Positions 7,747 to 16,548 are shown, counted from the first letter of the stretch. The stretch is DNA of 64,000 nucleotides from Paenibacillus sp. SYP-B4298 (GCF_027627475.1 NZ_CP115484.1:929501-993500); one strand, 5' to 3'. Program-made: numbers and translations. The notes: a model not told the origin generated them from the sequence alone.

Positions 7747-9215
7747 GTGTGCTGGCCTTCGACCTTGGAGCGAGCAGCGGCAGGGCGCTGATCGGCAGGC
7801 TGGAGAACGGGAGGCTGACGATCGAGGAGGTTCACCGCTTCTCTAATGATCCGGTGCAGGTGGGAAGTCATCTGCACTGGGATGTGTTGCGGCTGTACTA
7901 TGAGATGAAGCAGGGTATATCGAAGGCAGCACGCAAGGAAGGGGCGTTCGAGAGCATCGCCATCGATACCTGGGCAGTGGACTTCGGGCTACTCGATGAG
8001 AATGGAGAGCTGCTGGGCAACCCATACCATTACCGCGACCATCATACCGATACGGCGATGGAGGAGGTGCTGGCGCTCGTGCCCCGGAGCGAGATCTTCG
8101 ACCGGACGGGGATTCAATTTATACAGTTTAATACGATCTACCAATTGTATGCGCTGCAAAAGGCAGGCTCGGTGGCGCTCAAGCAGGCGAAGCATCTGCT
8201 CATGATTCCCGATCTGCTGCGGTATTTCCTGACGGGGGAGAAGTGGAGCGAGTTCTCCAATGCCACGACGACTCAGTTGTACAATCCGCGCCAGATGGAT
8301 TGGGATTGGGAGCTGATCGATCGGTTGAAGCTGCCGCGCGAGCTGTTCGGCCGGGTCGTGCTGCCGGGTACACCTGTGGGCAGGCTTCTTCCAGCGCTGG
8401 CAGAGGAGCTTGGACTGGAGAGCTGTCCGGTCATCGCGATTGCCGAGCATGACACCGGCTCAGCGGTGGCAGCGGTGCCAGCGGATGAGGAGGACTTTGC
8501 CTACTTGAGCTGCGGCACCTGGTCGCTGATGGGGACAGAGACGAAGGAGCCGGTCATTCACGAGCAGGCGCTGGCGCTTAATTTTACCAATGAAGGCGGC
8601 GTGAACGGCACGTTCCGTCTGCTTAAGAATATTATGGGCTTGTGGATTATTCAGGAATGCCGCCGCATCTGGGAGCAGGAGGGCAAGCCGCATACGTTTG
8701 GCGAGCTGGTCGTGGAGGCGCAGCAGTCGCCATCCTTCGTCAGCATGATTGACCCGGATGACGATGCGTTCTACAATCCGGCGAATATGCCAGAGGCCAT
8801 TCGTGCGTATTGCCGCCGTACAGGTCAGCCGGTGCCGGAGAGTGAGGGCGAGATCATTCGGTGCGTGATCGATAGCTTGGCGCTCAAGTACCGTTATATT
8901 CTGGAGCTGACGGAGCAGTTGACGGGCAAGCGATACAAGGGGCTTCACATGGTGGGCGGCGGCATCCAGAACAAGCTGCTCTGCCAGGCGACAGCCAGTG
9001 CGATCGGCCGCCCGGTCTGGGCGGGGCCGGTAGAGGGCAGCGCAATCGGCAATATTCTGGTACAATATATGGCACTGGGTCAAATTGCCGATATTGCGCA
9101 GGCGCGACGTATTGTACGCGATTCCTTCCCTATGGAGCAGTACGAGCCGCAGCAGACGGAGGTCTGGGCGGAAGCTTATGCAAGATTCCTTGTCTTATCG
9201 GGGCTTGCAGGCTAG
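7743..9215 (+). CDS. rhaB: Rhamnulokinase
   Basis: 490 residues starting at a GTG that overlaps the rhaI stop codon. It is a FGGY-family sugar kinase: N-terminal phosphate loop LAFDLGASSGR, substrate-region WAVDFGLLDENG, a second domain beginning IAEHDTGSAVAAVPA and LSCGTWSLMG, and the C-terminal ATP-binding GGGIQNKLLCQ. Length is normal for rhamnulokinases. It phosphorylates L-rhamnulose at C1 using ATP, producing the substrate of the RhaEW aldolase. No rhamnose transporter or RhaM mutarotase gene is visible in the window, so uptake must be encoded elsewhere. Confidence 0.93.
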   Translation: MSVLAFDLGASSGRALIGRLENGRLTIEEVHRFSNDPVQVGSHLHWDVLRLYYEMKQGISKAARKEGAFESIAIDTWAVDFGLLDENGELLGNPYHYRDHHTDTAMEEVLALVPRSEIFDRTGIQFIQFNTIYQLYALQKAGSVALKQAKHLLMIPDLLRYFLTGEKWSEFSNATTTQLYNPRQMDWDWELIDRLKLPRELFGRVVLPGTPVGRLLPALAEELGLESCPVIAIAEHDTGSAVAAVPADEEDFAYLSCGTWSLMGTETKEPVIHEQALALNFTNEGGVNGTFRLLKNIMGLWIIQECRRIWEQEGKPHTFGELVVEAQQSPSFVSMIDPDDDAFYNPANMPEAIRAYCRRTGQPVPESEGEIIRCVIDSLALKYRYILELTEQLTGKRYKGLHMVGGGIQNKLLCQATASAIGRPVWAGPVEGSAIGNILVQYMALGQIADIAQARRIVRDSFPMEQYEPQQTEVWAEAYARFLVLSGLAG

Positions 9216-9458
9216 AGCAGAGTACGGTGCTGCTTGACATCGACAGCCCGGTGCTGCGCCCTGTGCAGTACGAGCGCTTACGTCAAGCGCACCTGCACAC
9301 TGCCGCTTAGCATTGGAAGCTACGGTGCAGCTCTGGTAATTCGGGGAAAGTGGCAATTAAATGCTAGGATCAGGTTTAGGCTTGCAGCTTAGCGCCGGAT
9401 CGGATGGCGGATGAAGGATCGGACTTTGGAGCAGGAAGGCTGTATAAAGAGGTGACCT

Positions 9459-10226
9459 ATGCTTGTAGCAGAGCGTTATGATTTCATCGTGCAGGTAGTC
9501 AATGAGAAGGGAAGCATCCGCGTGTCGGAGCTTAGCGAGCTATGCCAGGTGACGGAGGAGACGATCCGTCGTGATCTGGACAAGCTGGAGCAGGCAGGCA
9601 AGCTTCGCAGAAGCCACGGAGGCGCGGTCAGTGTCAAGGATAACCAGGCGGAGATCCCTTACTCCGAGCGGGAGATTACACATATCGAGGAGAAGAAGCG
9701 GATTGCGGCCGCTGCAGTGAGCTATATCGAGCCGCGCGACCGAATCCTGCTCGATGCGAGTACGACCGCTTGGTATATGGCTTCGATCCTGCCAGACATT
9801 CCATTGACCGTGCTGACCAATTCGGTCAAGGTCACGTTGGAGCTGAGCAGCAAGGAGAAGATTCAGGTGATCTCGACGGGCGGCATTCTGGCGCCGCGTT
9901 CGCTGTCCTACGTAGGGCCGCTTGCCGAGCGTTCGCTGGAGATGTACCATGTGGACAAAGCATTTATCTCCTGCAAGGGTGTTCATCTGGAGCGTGGCAT
10001 CAGTGAATCCAATGAGCAACAGGCGCTCATCAAGAGCAAGATGGTCGGCATGGCCGAGACGGTCTTCCTGCTCGCCGACTACAGCAAGTTTGGCATCAAG
10101 GCGTTCACGCATGTCGCCCATCTGAGCGATGTTGATGTGGTCATCTCTGACGACAAGCTGGGCCTGGAGGAGCAGCGGGCATTGCAGGAGCTGCGCATGG
10201 ATGTGAAGATTGCGCCGCGGGAGTAG
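9459..10226 (+). CDS. DeoR-family regulator, probable rhamnose operon repressor
   Basis: 255 residues. The N-terminal HTH (MLVAERYDFIVQVVNEKGSIRVSELSELCQVTEETIRRDLDKLEQ) and the DeoR C-terminal sensor fold (LLDASTTAWYMASIL, TNSVKVTLEL, GGILAPRSLSYVGPLAE, FISCKGVHLERGISESN) are typical. An AGAGGTGA site precedes the ATG. It lies 243 bp downstream of rhaB on the same strand and is either the end of the operon or a separate unit. DeoR-family RhaR proteins regulate rhamnose genes in other Bacillales, usually responding to phosphorylated sugar, so this assignment is inferred from neighbourhood. No operator could be fixed by eye. Confidence 0.88.
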   Translation: MLVAERYDFIVQVVNEKGSIRVSELSELCQVTEETIRRDLDKLEQAGKLRRSHGGAVSVKDNQAEIPYSEREITHIEEKKRIAAAAVSYIEPRDRILLDASTTAWYMASILPDIPLTVLTNSVKVTLELSSKEKIQVISTGGILAPRSLSYVGPLAERSLEMYHVDKAFISCKGVHLERGISESNEQQALIKSKMVGMAETVFLLADYSKFGIKAFTHVAHLSDVDVVISDDKLGLEEQRALQELRMDVKIAPRE

Positions 10227-10362
10227 AGGGATAAGTGGCAACGGATACGGCGCTGATTGATTGCTTATCTCGAACGACGATCATTTCAAGAGGGTGTTGC
10301 AATAGTCATCGTAGATGAACGTGAACGGCGCCTGTCAATATAGCATTACAGATAATACAGAC

Positions 10363-10412
10363 CATCAAGCGGCCTACGTCCTGAATTCCATCGGACGGAG
10401 GCCGCTTGATTG
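10363..10412. terminator. Hairpin after the DeoR gene, probable terminator
   Basis: ATCAAGCGGCCTACGTCC pairs with GGACGGAGGCCGCTTGAT across a short AT loop, giving a long stable stem. The run after it (TGTGCTTG) is poor in T, so intrinsic termination is likely but not ideal. It also separates the regulator from the next promoter at 10416. Confidence 0.6.
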
Positions 10413-10415
10413 TGC

Positions 10416-10461
10416 TTGCATCTTCGCCTAAGGTTCGTTATAATAATAGTAATTATTACGT
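10416..10461 (+). promoter_or_regulatory. Promoter with Zur-like box for rpsN
   Basis: TTGCAT (10416-10421), a 17-bp spacer and TATAAT (10439-10444) form a good sigma-A promoter. Directly after the -10, TAGTAATTATTACGT at 10447-10461 agrees with the Bacillus Zur operator core TCGTAATNATTACGA at 12 of 14 fixed positions. A repressor bound there would block the start site, as expected for zinc-regulated transcription. Confidence 0.78.
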
Positions 10462-10473
10462 TTAAGGAGATGA

Positions 10474-10749
10474 ATGGTCATCGCTAAGAAATCGAAAGTC
10501 GTCAGAGAACAGAAGCGCCAGGCAACCGTTGCCCGTTATGCGGAGCGCAGGAAGCAATTGAAGGAGAGCAAGGATTATGAGGGCTTGAGCAAGCTGCCCC
10601 GCGATGCTTCTCCAACCCGGCTTCATAACCGTTGCCAAGTAACCGGCAGACCGCACGGCTACCTGAGCAAGTTCAAGGTATCGCGGATCGTATTTCGCGA
10701 GTTGGCTTACAAGGGCCAGATTCCAGGCATCAAAAAATCGAGCTGGTAA
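10474..10749 (+). CDS. rpsN: Zinc-independent 30S ribosomal protein S14 paralogue
   Basis: 91 residues with [13 protein letters not shown] at the N terminus, [12 protein letters not shown] and the C-terminal [11 protein letters not shown] typical of S14. It has the longer, roughly 90-residue form with a single cysteine, so it cannot make the CxxC zinc site of the short zinc-binding S14. In B. subtilis the zinc-free paralogue is Zur-repressed and replaces the zinc form when zinc is scarce. The promoter here carries a matching Zur-like box, so the same logic is likely. It is a single-gene unit on the + strand. AAGGAGATGA precedes the ATG at 10474. Confidence 0.95.
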   Translation: MVIAKKSKVVREQKRQATVARYAERRKQLKESKDYEGLSKLPRDASPTRLHNRCQVTGRPHGYLSKFKVSRIVFRELAYKGQIPGIKKSSW

Positions 10750-10751
10750 TT

Positions 10752-10800
10752 ATGGCGTGTCTTAGGCGTGTCTTAGAATCTTCCCTGCGAAGCTTGAAGA
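10752..10800. repeat. Fragment of dispersed repeat family A
   Basis: GGCGTGTCTTAGGCGTGTCTTAGAA followed by GCTTGAAGACACTCC resembles both ends of the element at 3351-3511 (GGCGTGTCTGAA and its inverted partner), with the interior lost and the left end partly duplicated. It sits between rpsN and the DUF3024 gene. Confidence 0.4.
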
Positions 10801-10880
10801 CACTCCCTGATTGGACGGACTAGCCGTCTGCAATCCGGCTATCTATAGTTAACCACAAGCTCAACGAGGTGAGAACTACT

Positions 10881-11213
10881 TTGGACGCTTTTACAATTCG
10901 TCGACTTCAACATATTATGGATGGCTATATTGCCGTGAAGGTGCCTCGCGATGTTCGTTCCTCTGTGCGCCTGACCTATGAGTGGGATGGCAATCGGCTA
11001 ACGCTGGTGGAGGAACGGCCAGATGCGGAGCAGCGCAAGTGGGTCGGCTCGGCGATCGCCCAGTTTCGTCTGGAGCAGGAGAAGTGGCATGTGTATGCGA
11101 AGCAGAGCAGCAGCCATTGGCATTCCGTCGCCTCGATAACGCCTCAGCCTGATTTTGAACAGCAACTGGAGCAGGTGGAGCTGGATGTGGAAGGAGTGTT
11201 CTGGGTGTCGTAG
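10881..11213 (+). CDS. DUF3024 family protein
   Basis: About 110 residues. The preferred start is the TTG at 10881, nine bases after the Shine-Dalgarno-like GAGGTG that itself contains a GTG at 10869. The sequence FTIRRLQHIMDGYIAVKVPRDVRSSVRLTYEWDGNRLTLVEERPD, then AIAQFRLEQEKWHVYAKQSSSHWH, fits the DUF3024 family: small soluble proteins of unknown function with conserved Arg, aromatic and Trp positions. It is followed with 84 bp or less before the AAA+ ATPase start, so the two are probably co-transcribed. I make no functional claim beyond the pairing. Confidence 0.7.
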   Translation: MDAFTIRRLQHIMDGYIAVKVPRDVRSSVRLTYEWDGNRLTLVEERPDAEQRKWVGSAIAQFRLEQEKWHVYAKQSSSHWHSVASITPQPDFEQQLEQVELDVEGVFWVS

Positions 11214-11297
11214 TTGCGGGAGACGGAGGTTTTTCGTATCCTGCAGCAGCAGGAAGAGAAGTCCGGCGAGCAGGCCGGTGGAAGGACAGGAACAAGA

Positions 11298-12116
11298 ATG
11301 AGCAAAAGTAATGCCAACAGCCGTCTTCCCCGCTCCAAGGGAATCGATATGGCGACGCTGTACACTCCTAAGGAATGTGCAAAAAAGGTGAAACGGATCG
11401 TCCTCACGCCTGATAATCGGAGGATCGTGGAGGAGTTTATGACGATTATGGGGATGAAGGCGCAATTCGAGGAGCATGATGTGCCGATTCCGAACAAGCT
11501 GGTGCTGTATGGTCCGCCAGGTACGGGCAAAACGCTGACCGCATTCTACGTGGCCGCCAGGCTGGAGCTGCCGTTAATCACGGTTCGGCTGGATGCAATC
11601 ATCCATAGCCACCTCGGGGAGACTGGCAGCAATATGCGCAAGATTTTTGATTATGCCAAGGGAGCGCCGTGTGTGCTGTTTCTGGATGAATTCGACGCGA
11701 TCGCCAGAACGCGCGAGACGAATGATGAGGTGAAGGAGATGGCGCGTGCGGTGAACTCGCTGCTGCAATGTCTGGATGAGTTCGATTGCGACAGCATCCT
11801 GATCGCGGCGACCAACCTCGAAGCGGAGCTGGATCAGGCGGTCTGGCGGCGATTCGATACGAAGATGACCTATGGCATGCCGGATGAGACCAGCAGACAA
11901 CAATTCATCGCCCGCCTTGTCGGTGAATTCGCCCATGAGGATGGGCTTCAGCAACAGGCGGCGGATATGCTCACGGGCAGCAGCTTTGCCGATATGGAGC
12001 AGATTGTGCTCAAGGCCAAACGCAAGGCGATCATCGACAGCCGTCCAATGTGCTGGACACATATGGAGGAAGCCTATCGGGAATATCATCCGATGGGGGT
12101 CATTGCTCATTCGTGA
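11298..12116 (+). CDS. AAA+ ATPase (classical AAA, FtsH/spastin-like core)
   Basis: About 272 residues from the ATG at 11298; the open frame extends in-frame to a TTG at 11214 directly after the previous stop, and an ATG at 11349 is a further option. Walker A GPPGTGKT lies near residues 72-79, Walker B LFLDEFDAIA near 127-136, sensor 1 in ILIAATNLE, and an arginine-finger-type DQAVWRRFD. The small helical domain follows (FADMEQIVLKAKRKA). There is no protease, zinc or membrane domain, so it is a stand-alone remodeller or adaptor ATPase. The upstream DUF3024 protein is its only clear operon partner. A role in zinc limitation is suggested only by neighbours. Confidence 0.82.
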   Translation: MSKSNANSRLPRSKGIDMATLYTPKECAKKVKRIVLTPDNRRIVEEFMTIMGMKAQFEEHDVPIPNKLVLYGPPGTGKTLTAFYVAARLELPLITVRLDAIIHSHLGETGSNMRKIFDYAKGAPCVLFLDEFDAIARTRETNDEVKEMARAVNSLLQCLDEFDCDSILIAATNLEAELDQAVWRRFDTKMTYGMPDETSRQQFIARLVGEFAHEDGLQQQAADMLTGSSFADMEQIVLKAKRKAIIDSRPMCWTHMEEAYREYHPMGVIAHS

Positions 12117-12120
12117 ATAA

Positions 12121-12135
12121 TAGTAAAAATTACTA
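12121..12135. promoter_or_regulatory. Second Zur-like box, before the flavoprotein/FeoB-like operon
   Basis: TAGTAAAAATTACTA has 6-bp inverted arms (TAGTAA/TTACTA) around AAA. It matches the Zur core TCGTAATNATTACGA at 11 of 14 fixed positions and resembles the box at 10447-10461 (both read TAGTAA..ATTAC). It lies about 140 bp before the start of the next gene, immediately after the AAA+ gene. Confidence 0.55.
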
Positions 12136-12272
12136 ATTAAAACAATCAAAGCGAACAAGCTTAACGATAAGGGCGAGCCAGCAACGGAGAGAATGCAGCA
12201 ATGACCAGGCCCTGCGGGATCATCCATCCAGGCACCTTCTCTTTGTTCGCCAATTTGTAGTGGAGGAGAGAA

Positions 12273-13403
12273 GTGGACATGTATGATGTTCTCATCATCG
12301 GTGGAGGAGCGGCAGGGATTGGCATGGGCTGCGCGTTGCAGCATGCGGGTGTGGAGCGTTTTGCGATATTGGAGCGGGGGGAGATCGGCTCTTCGTTCCT
12401 CATGTGGCCGCGGGACATGCGGATGATTACGCCATCCTTTACGAGCAATGCCTATGGCATGATGGATCTGAACGCCATCGCGCTGAGCACTTCTCCTGCG
12501 TATACGCTCGGAACAGAGCATCCAACAGGCGAGGAATATGCGAACTATCTGCATGCCGTCGCGTCGTTTAAGCAACTGCCGGTGCAGACCGGGGTGGAGG
12601 TGGACGCTGTCGAGCCGCTGCAGGAAGGCGGCTTCGAGCTGCGCACCTCACAAGGCGTGATGCGCAGCCGCTATGTCATCTGGGCAGCGGGAGAGTTCCA
12701 GTATCCGCGCTTGAACAGCTTTCCCGGTGCAGACCATGCGATTCATAATAGCCTGATTGCTGAGTGGCAGGAGGTAGAGGGCGATGAGGTAGTCATCATT
12801 GGCGGCTATGAGAGCGGAGCCGATGCGGCGATTCATCTGAGCAGGCTCGGGAAGCGAGTGACATTGATTGACCGCAATGGCCGTTGGCTGCACAAGGGGA
12901 GCAGCGACCCAAGCGTCGAGCTGTCGCCTTATACGAAGGATCGGCTGAAGGCTGTGCCGGACGGCGCGATCAAGCTGATGGCAGGCTGTGAGGTGAAATG
13001 GATCGAGCAAGAGGCTAATGGTGGAGGATACCTCATCTATTGCGAGGACGTGGAAGGCGGGAGCCTCATGATTCGATCGAGCCATCGACCCATTCTGGCT
13101 ACCGGCTTCAGAGGCAGTCTCTCGATCGTCGAGCATCTGTTCGAGCAGGATGAGAACGGAGTGACGCGGCTGACAGGGCAGGATGAATCGACGAAGATGC
13201 CGGGGCTGTTCGTCTCTGGCCCAAGCGTGACGCACGGCTCGCTGCTATTCTGCTTCATCTATAAGTTCCGGCAGCGCTTCGGCGTTGTCGCGGAAGCGAT
13301 CGTCACCCGACTCGGGCTGGATACCCAGCCGCTGGAGGCGTATCGCGAGCAGGGCATGATGCTGACCGATCTGAGCTGCTGCGGTGAGGATTGCACATGC
13401 TGA
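12273..13403 (+). CDS. FAD/NAD(P)-dependent oxidoreductase (CzcO/flavin monooxygenase-like) with Cys-rich tail
   Basis: 376 residues from a GTG with GGAGGAGAG just upstream; an ATG at 12279 is the alternative. The FAD-binding GGGAAGIGMGCAL is at the N terminus, WPRDMRMITPSFTSNAYG follows, and a second Rossmann loop lies at VIIGGYESGADAAIHL. ATGFRGS marks the closing FAD segment. This matches the flavin-containing monooxygenase-like group often annotated CzcO. The last residues, DLSCCGEDCTC, give four cysteines that could bind metal; I do not know this tail as a family standard. The gene overlaps the FeoB-like gene (ATGCTGA), and a Zur-like box lies upstream, so a role in metal acquisition or metal-stress redox chemistry is inferred. 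Confidence 0.78.
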   Translation: MDMYDVLIIGGGAAGIGMGCALQHAGVERFAILERGEIGSSFLMWPRDMRMITPSFTSNAYGMMDLNAIALSTSPAYTLGTEHPTGEEYANYLHAVASFKQLPVQTGVEVDAVEPLQEGGFELRTSQGVMRSRYVIWAAGEFQYPRLNSFPGADHAIHNSLIAEWQEVEGDEVVIIGGYESGADAAIHLSRLGKRVTLIDRNGRWLHKGSSDPSVELSPYTKDRLKAVPDGAIKLMAGCEVKWIEQEANGGGYLIYCEDVEGGSLMIRSSHRPILATGFRGSLSIVEHLFEQDENGVTRLTGQDESTKMPGLFVSGPSVTHGSLLFCFIYKFRQRFGVVAEAIVTRLGLDTQPLEAYREQGMMLTDLSCCGEDCTC

Positions 13404-15058
13404 CACGACCGCTTGAAGAGCCGCAGACAGCCGTGCTGCTTGGCTTCGAGTCGTCGGGCAAATCGGCGCTGTTTCGCGGGCTGACTGGAGAGGCGACAGG
13501 CTCGGAAGCGAACTTTCGCGGCTCGACGGTGCGCACTCGGACAGCTAGACTGACCGATGAGCTAGAGCTGGCGGATGTGCCCGGCATTCGGCTGCAGGAT
13601 GACAGCCGCACGACGCAGGAGGCAGTCCGTGCAGTCACCACGGCTGACATCCTCGTGTTGGTCGTCCGCGCTACACATGCAGCAACGGAGCTGCCGCTGC
13701 TGCTGGACTCGGTGCAGCTGGAAGGGAAGCGGGCATTGCTCGTACTGACCTTCGCGGACAAGATGTCCGCCGATCCAGCGGAGGTGGCGCACTACTATCG
13801 CGATTGGCTGGGCATCCCCGTCCGCATCGCGGATGCCCGCCGTCTGACGGATGCGCTGCGCACGGAGCTGCTGCTGTCGCTGCCTCTCGCCAAGCCGATT
13901 CGCCCCAAGGCCAAGGCACTGCTGAAGCCGGATTTCCCTGCCGCGGCTCCACAGTCGACCCTATTCGAGCACCCGCTGTGGGGCCGACCCTTGTCGCTGC
14001 TGCTGACGGTGCTGCTGTTCGCGGCTCCGGTGCTGCTGGCCTATCAGTTGTCCTCATGGCTGCAGCCGATCATCGACGAGCGGGCTATCGACCCGTTCAA
14101 ATCACTGCTTGCTGGCACTGATCCGCTGTTGCAGCAGCTGCTTGTTGGCGATTACGGCATCATCAGCCTCGGCTGGTATTCGTTTCTGTGGGCGTTCCCA
14201 GTCGTGTTGCTGCTGGGCGTTAGTGTTGCGCTCGCGGAGGAGAGCGGCGTCAAGGATCGGATCACCGACTCGCTGGATGGCTGGATGCGCCGCATCGGAC
14301 TGAACGGACGCGATCTCATTCCGGTGCTGTCGGGCTTCGGCTGCAATGTAGTGGCTGTCTTCCAGAGCCGTGCATGCAGTGCATGTACCCGCCAATCCTG
14401 CGTGTCGCTGATTGCTTATGGCTCCGCGTGCAGCTACCAGATCGGAGCCTCGCTATCGGTGTTCGGCGCCGCCGGTCATCCTTGGCTGGCCGTGCCGTAT
14501 GTGGCACTGCTCGGGGGAGTTGGCGCACTGCACACGCGGCTGTGGAATCGATCGGCAAGCTCGGCAAGCCGTCTGGCTGAACCGGTCTATGCCTCGCGAA
14601 CCTTCCTTCAGTTGCCAGGATTGCGTGCTGTACGATGGCGTGTTCGTACCGTTATTCGGCAATTTGTACTTCAGGCCATGCCGATCTTTCTCGGCATCTG
14701 CCTGCTGGCTACGGTGCTTCAGTTGACAGGTATTATGGCAGGGCTGTCGCGGGCGGCAGAGCCGCTGCTGCAATGGTTTCATTTGCCTGCGGAGGCAGCG
14801 GGCGGCGTCATCTTCTCTATCTTGCGCAAGGACGGGCTGCTCGTGTTAAATCAGGGGGAGGGAGACTTGCTCGCCTCGCTGAGCGCTGGTCAGGTGCTTG
14901 TCCTCGTCTATCTGGCCTCGACGTTGACTGCTTGCCTCGTTACGCTGTGGACCGTGCGGAAGGAGCTGGGCTGGGCCTTTGCAGGCAAACTGGCGGGCAA
15001 GCAGGCGGCTACATCTCTAATATCGACGATGCTGCTCGCACTGTTGATGAGCAGATGA
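13397..15058 (+). CDS. FeoB-like GTPase/permease, candidate zinc transporter
   Basis: 553 residues from the ATG at 13397 (GGTGAGG seven bases before). Residues about 12-165 form a small GTPase domain with G1 GFESSGKS and G3 DVPG; the expected NKxD is replaced by FADK, so nucleotide specificity may differ. From about residue 195 there are 8-10 membrane segments with the Gate-type motif SGFGCNVVAVF. The FeoB-typical segment after it is replaced by a cysteine cluster (C327, C330, C335 in RACSACTRQSC, plus GSACSYQ). FeoB is shorter here than usual (about 650-770 residues) and no feoA is present. The Zur-like box upstream and the neighbouring COG0523 gene suggest zinc, not iron, as substrate; this is inference. 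Confidence 0.75.
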   Translation: MLTRPLEEPQTAVLLGFESSGKSALFRGLTGEATGSEANFRGSTVRTRTARLTDELELADVPGIRLQDDSRTTQEAVRAVTTADILVLVVRATHAATELPLLLDSVQLEGKRALLVLTFADKMSADPAEVAHYYRDWLGIPVRIADARRLTDALRTELLLSLPLAKPIRPKAKALLKPDFPAAAPQSTLFEHPLWGRPLSLLLTVLLFAAPVLLAYQLSSWLQPIIDERAIDPFKSLLAGTDPLLQQLLVGDYGIISLGWYSFLWAFPVVLLLGVSVALAEESGVKDRITDSLDGWMRRIGLNGRDLIPVLSGFGCNVVAVFQSRACSACTRQSCVSLIAYGSACSYQIGASLSVFGAAGHPWLAVPYVALLGGVGALHTRLWNRSASSASRLAEPVYASRTFLQLPGLRAVRWRVRTVIRQFVLQAMPIFLGICLLATVLQLTGIMAGLSRAAEPLLQWFHLPAEAAGGVIFSILRKDGLLVLNQGEGDLLASLSAGQVLVLVYLASTLTACLVTLWTVRKELGWAFAGKLAGKQAATSLISTMLLALLMSR

Positions 15059-15257
15059 TGAGCAATAGATATATATGTATCACGGAGGCGTATTCCCGCA
15101 AGGGATACATGGCGGTGCCACAAGAAATGAACATTTAGCCGCGCACAGTTCCCGCGCAGGGTGCAAGGCTGTATGACGAAGTGCCGAGCCATACGTTCTG
15201 AGCGGGTATTGCGGCATACGTAGTTACCGATGAGATCGAATAAGGAGTTGACGAGGG

Positions 15258-16460
15258 ATGAGCGTATCTAGTCAGGAAGAGGCAGCAAAAATTCCGGTGA
15301 CGGTGCTCAGTGGCTATCTGGGCGCAGGCAAGACAACAGTATTGAACCATGTGCTGAATAACCGGGAAGGGCTGAGAGTGGCAGTCATCGTCAATGACCT
15401 GAGCGAAGTGAATATCGATGCTGGGCTTGTGCGGGATGGCGGAGGCTTGAGCCGTACAGAGGAGAAGCTGGTGGAGATGTCGAATGGCTGCATCTGCTGC
15501 ACGCTGCGCGACGATCTGCTGCAGGAGGTGGAGCGACTGGCGCGCGAGAAGCGGTTCGATTATATCTTGATTGAATCAACGGGCATCGGGGAGCCCTTGC
15601 CTGTAGCGCAAACCTTCACCTATGTAGATGATGAGCTGGGCATTGATCTATCGAAGCTGACCCGTCTGGACTGCATGGTGACGGTGGTGGATGCCTTTCA
15701 TTTCTGGCAGGATTATAATACCCGCGAGACGCTCAAGGATCGCAACCAGGATGCGGGCGAGGGAGATACACGAGGTGTCGTGCATCTGTTGATCGACCAG
15801 GTGGAGTTCTGTGATGTGCTGATTCTGAACAAATGCGACCTTGTCAGCGAGGACGAGCTGAACAAGCTGGAAATGGCGCTGCGCGGACTGCAGCCGAGGG
15901 CGCGGATCATTCGCACGAGCCAGGGCAAGGTTGATCCGAAGGCGATTCTCAATACAGGATTATTCGACTTCGAGGCGGCGAGCCAATCGGCGGGCTGGAT
16001 ACAGGAGCTGCAAAAGGAGCATCACACGCCGGAGACCGAGGAGTACGGTATAGGATCATTCGTCTACACGCGCAAAATCCCGTTCCATCCAGAGCGATTG
16101 TTGAAGTGGATGGCCAAATGGCCCAAGGAGGTTGTTCGCTCGAAGGGTCTGATGTGGCTGGCGACGCGCAACAGCATGGCGATCTCGTTCAGCCAGGCAG
16201 GCGTGTCGCGGCAATTGTCCCCGGCGGGGCTATGGGTGGCCGCACTGTCGGAGGAGGAGCGTCAGGCCTACTTCGGCGGCGACTATCCGAAGTCTCCAGA
16301 TTGGGATGAGGTGTGGGGGGATCGGGTGACGAAGCTTGTCTTCATTGGCGTCGATCTCGATAAGGAACGCATCACAAGCAGTCTGGACAGCGCATTGCTC
16401 ACCCCGGAGGAGCTGAACGGCAATTGGCGCGAGCTGCCTGATCCGCTGCCGAGCTTCTAA
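15258..16460 (+). CDS. COG0523 GTPase metallochaperone (ZagA/YciC-like)
   Basis: 400 residues, the usual size of the YciC/ZagA branch. The P-loop GYLGAGKT is at residues 19-26, the metal-binding CxCC (CICC) at 78-81, [15 protein letters not shown] and [14 protein letters not shown] (NKxD) follow, and a CobW C-terminal domain begins near residue 270. B. subtilis ZagA is a Zur-regulated zinc chaperone that supports zinc enzymes such as FolE during zinc depletion. The cluster of zinc-free S14, Zur-like boxes and this gene fits that role. I did not find a clean Zur box directly upstream: the best match, around CGTAGTTACCG near 15219, is poor. Read-through from the FeoB-like gene 199 bp upstream is possible. 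Confidence 0.9.
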   Translation: MSVSSQEEAAKIPVTVLSGYLGAGKTTVLNHVLNNREGLRVAVIVNDLSEVNIDAGLVRDGGGLSRTEEKLVEMSNGCICCTLRDDLLQEVERLAREKRFDYILIESTGIGEPLPVAQTFTYVDDELGIDLSKLTRLDCMVTVVDAFHFWQDYNTRETLKDRNQDAGEGDTRGVVHLLIDQVEFCDVLILNKCDLVSEDELNKLEMALRGLQPRARIIRTSQGKVDPKAILNTGLFDFEAASQSAGWIQELQKEHHTPETEEYGIGSFVYTRKIPFHPERLLKWMAKWPKEVVRSKGLMWLATRNSMAISFSQAGVSRQLSPAGLWVAALSEEERQAYFGGDYPKSPDWDEVWGDRVTKLVFIGVDLDKERITSSLDSALLTPEELNGNWRELPDPLPSF

Positions 16461-16548
16461 TATAGGATGCTTATATAGGGCTGTTCGGAGAACCCTGATT
16501 GAATATATAACATTTATAAGTGCTGTTGGCCTTATAAGCGCTTCTATA

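Noticed and set aside
15181-15240. Zur-like box before the COG0523 gene
   Set aside because: The best candidate, CGTAGTTACCG, has the wrong spacing and poor symmetry compared with the boxes at 10447 and 12121.
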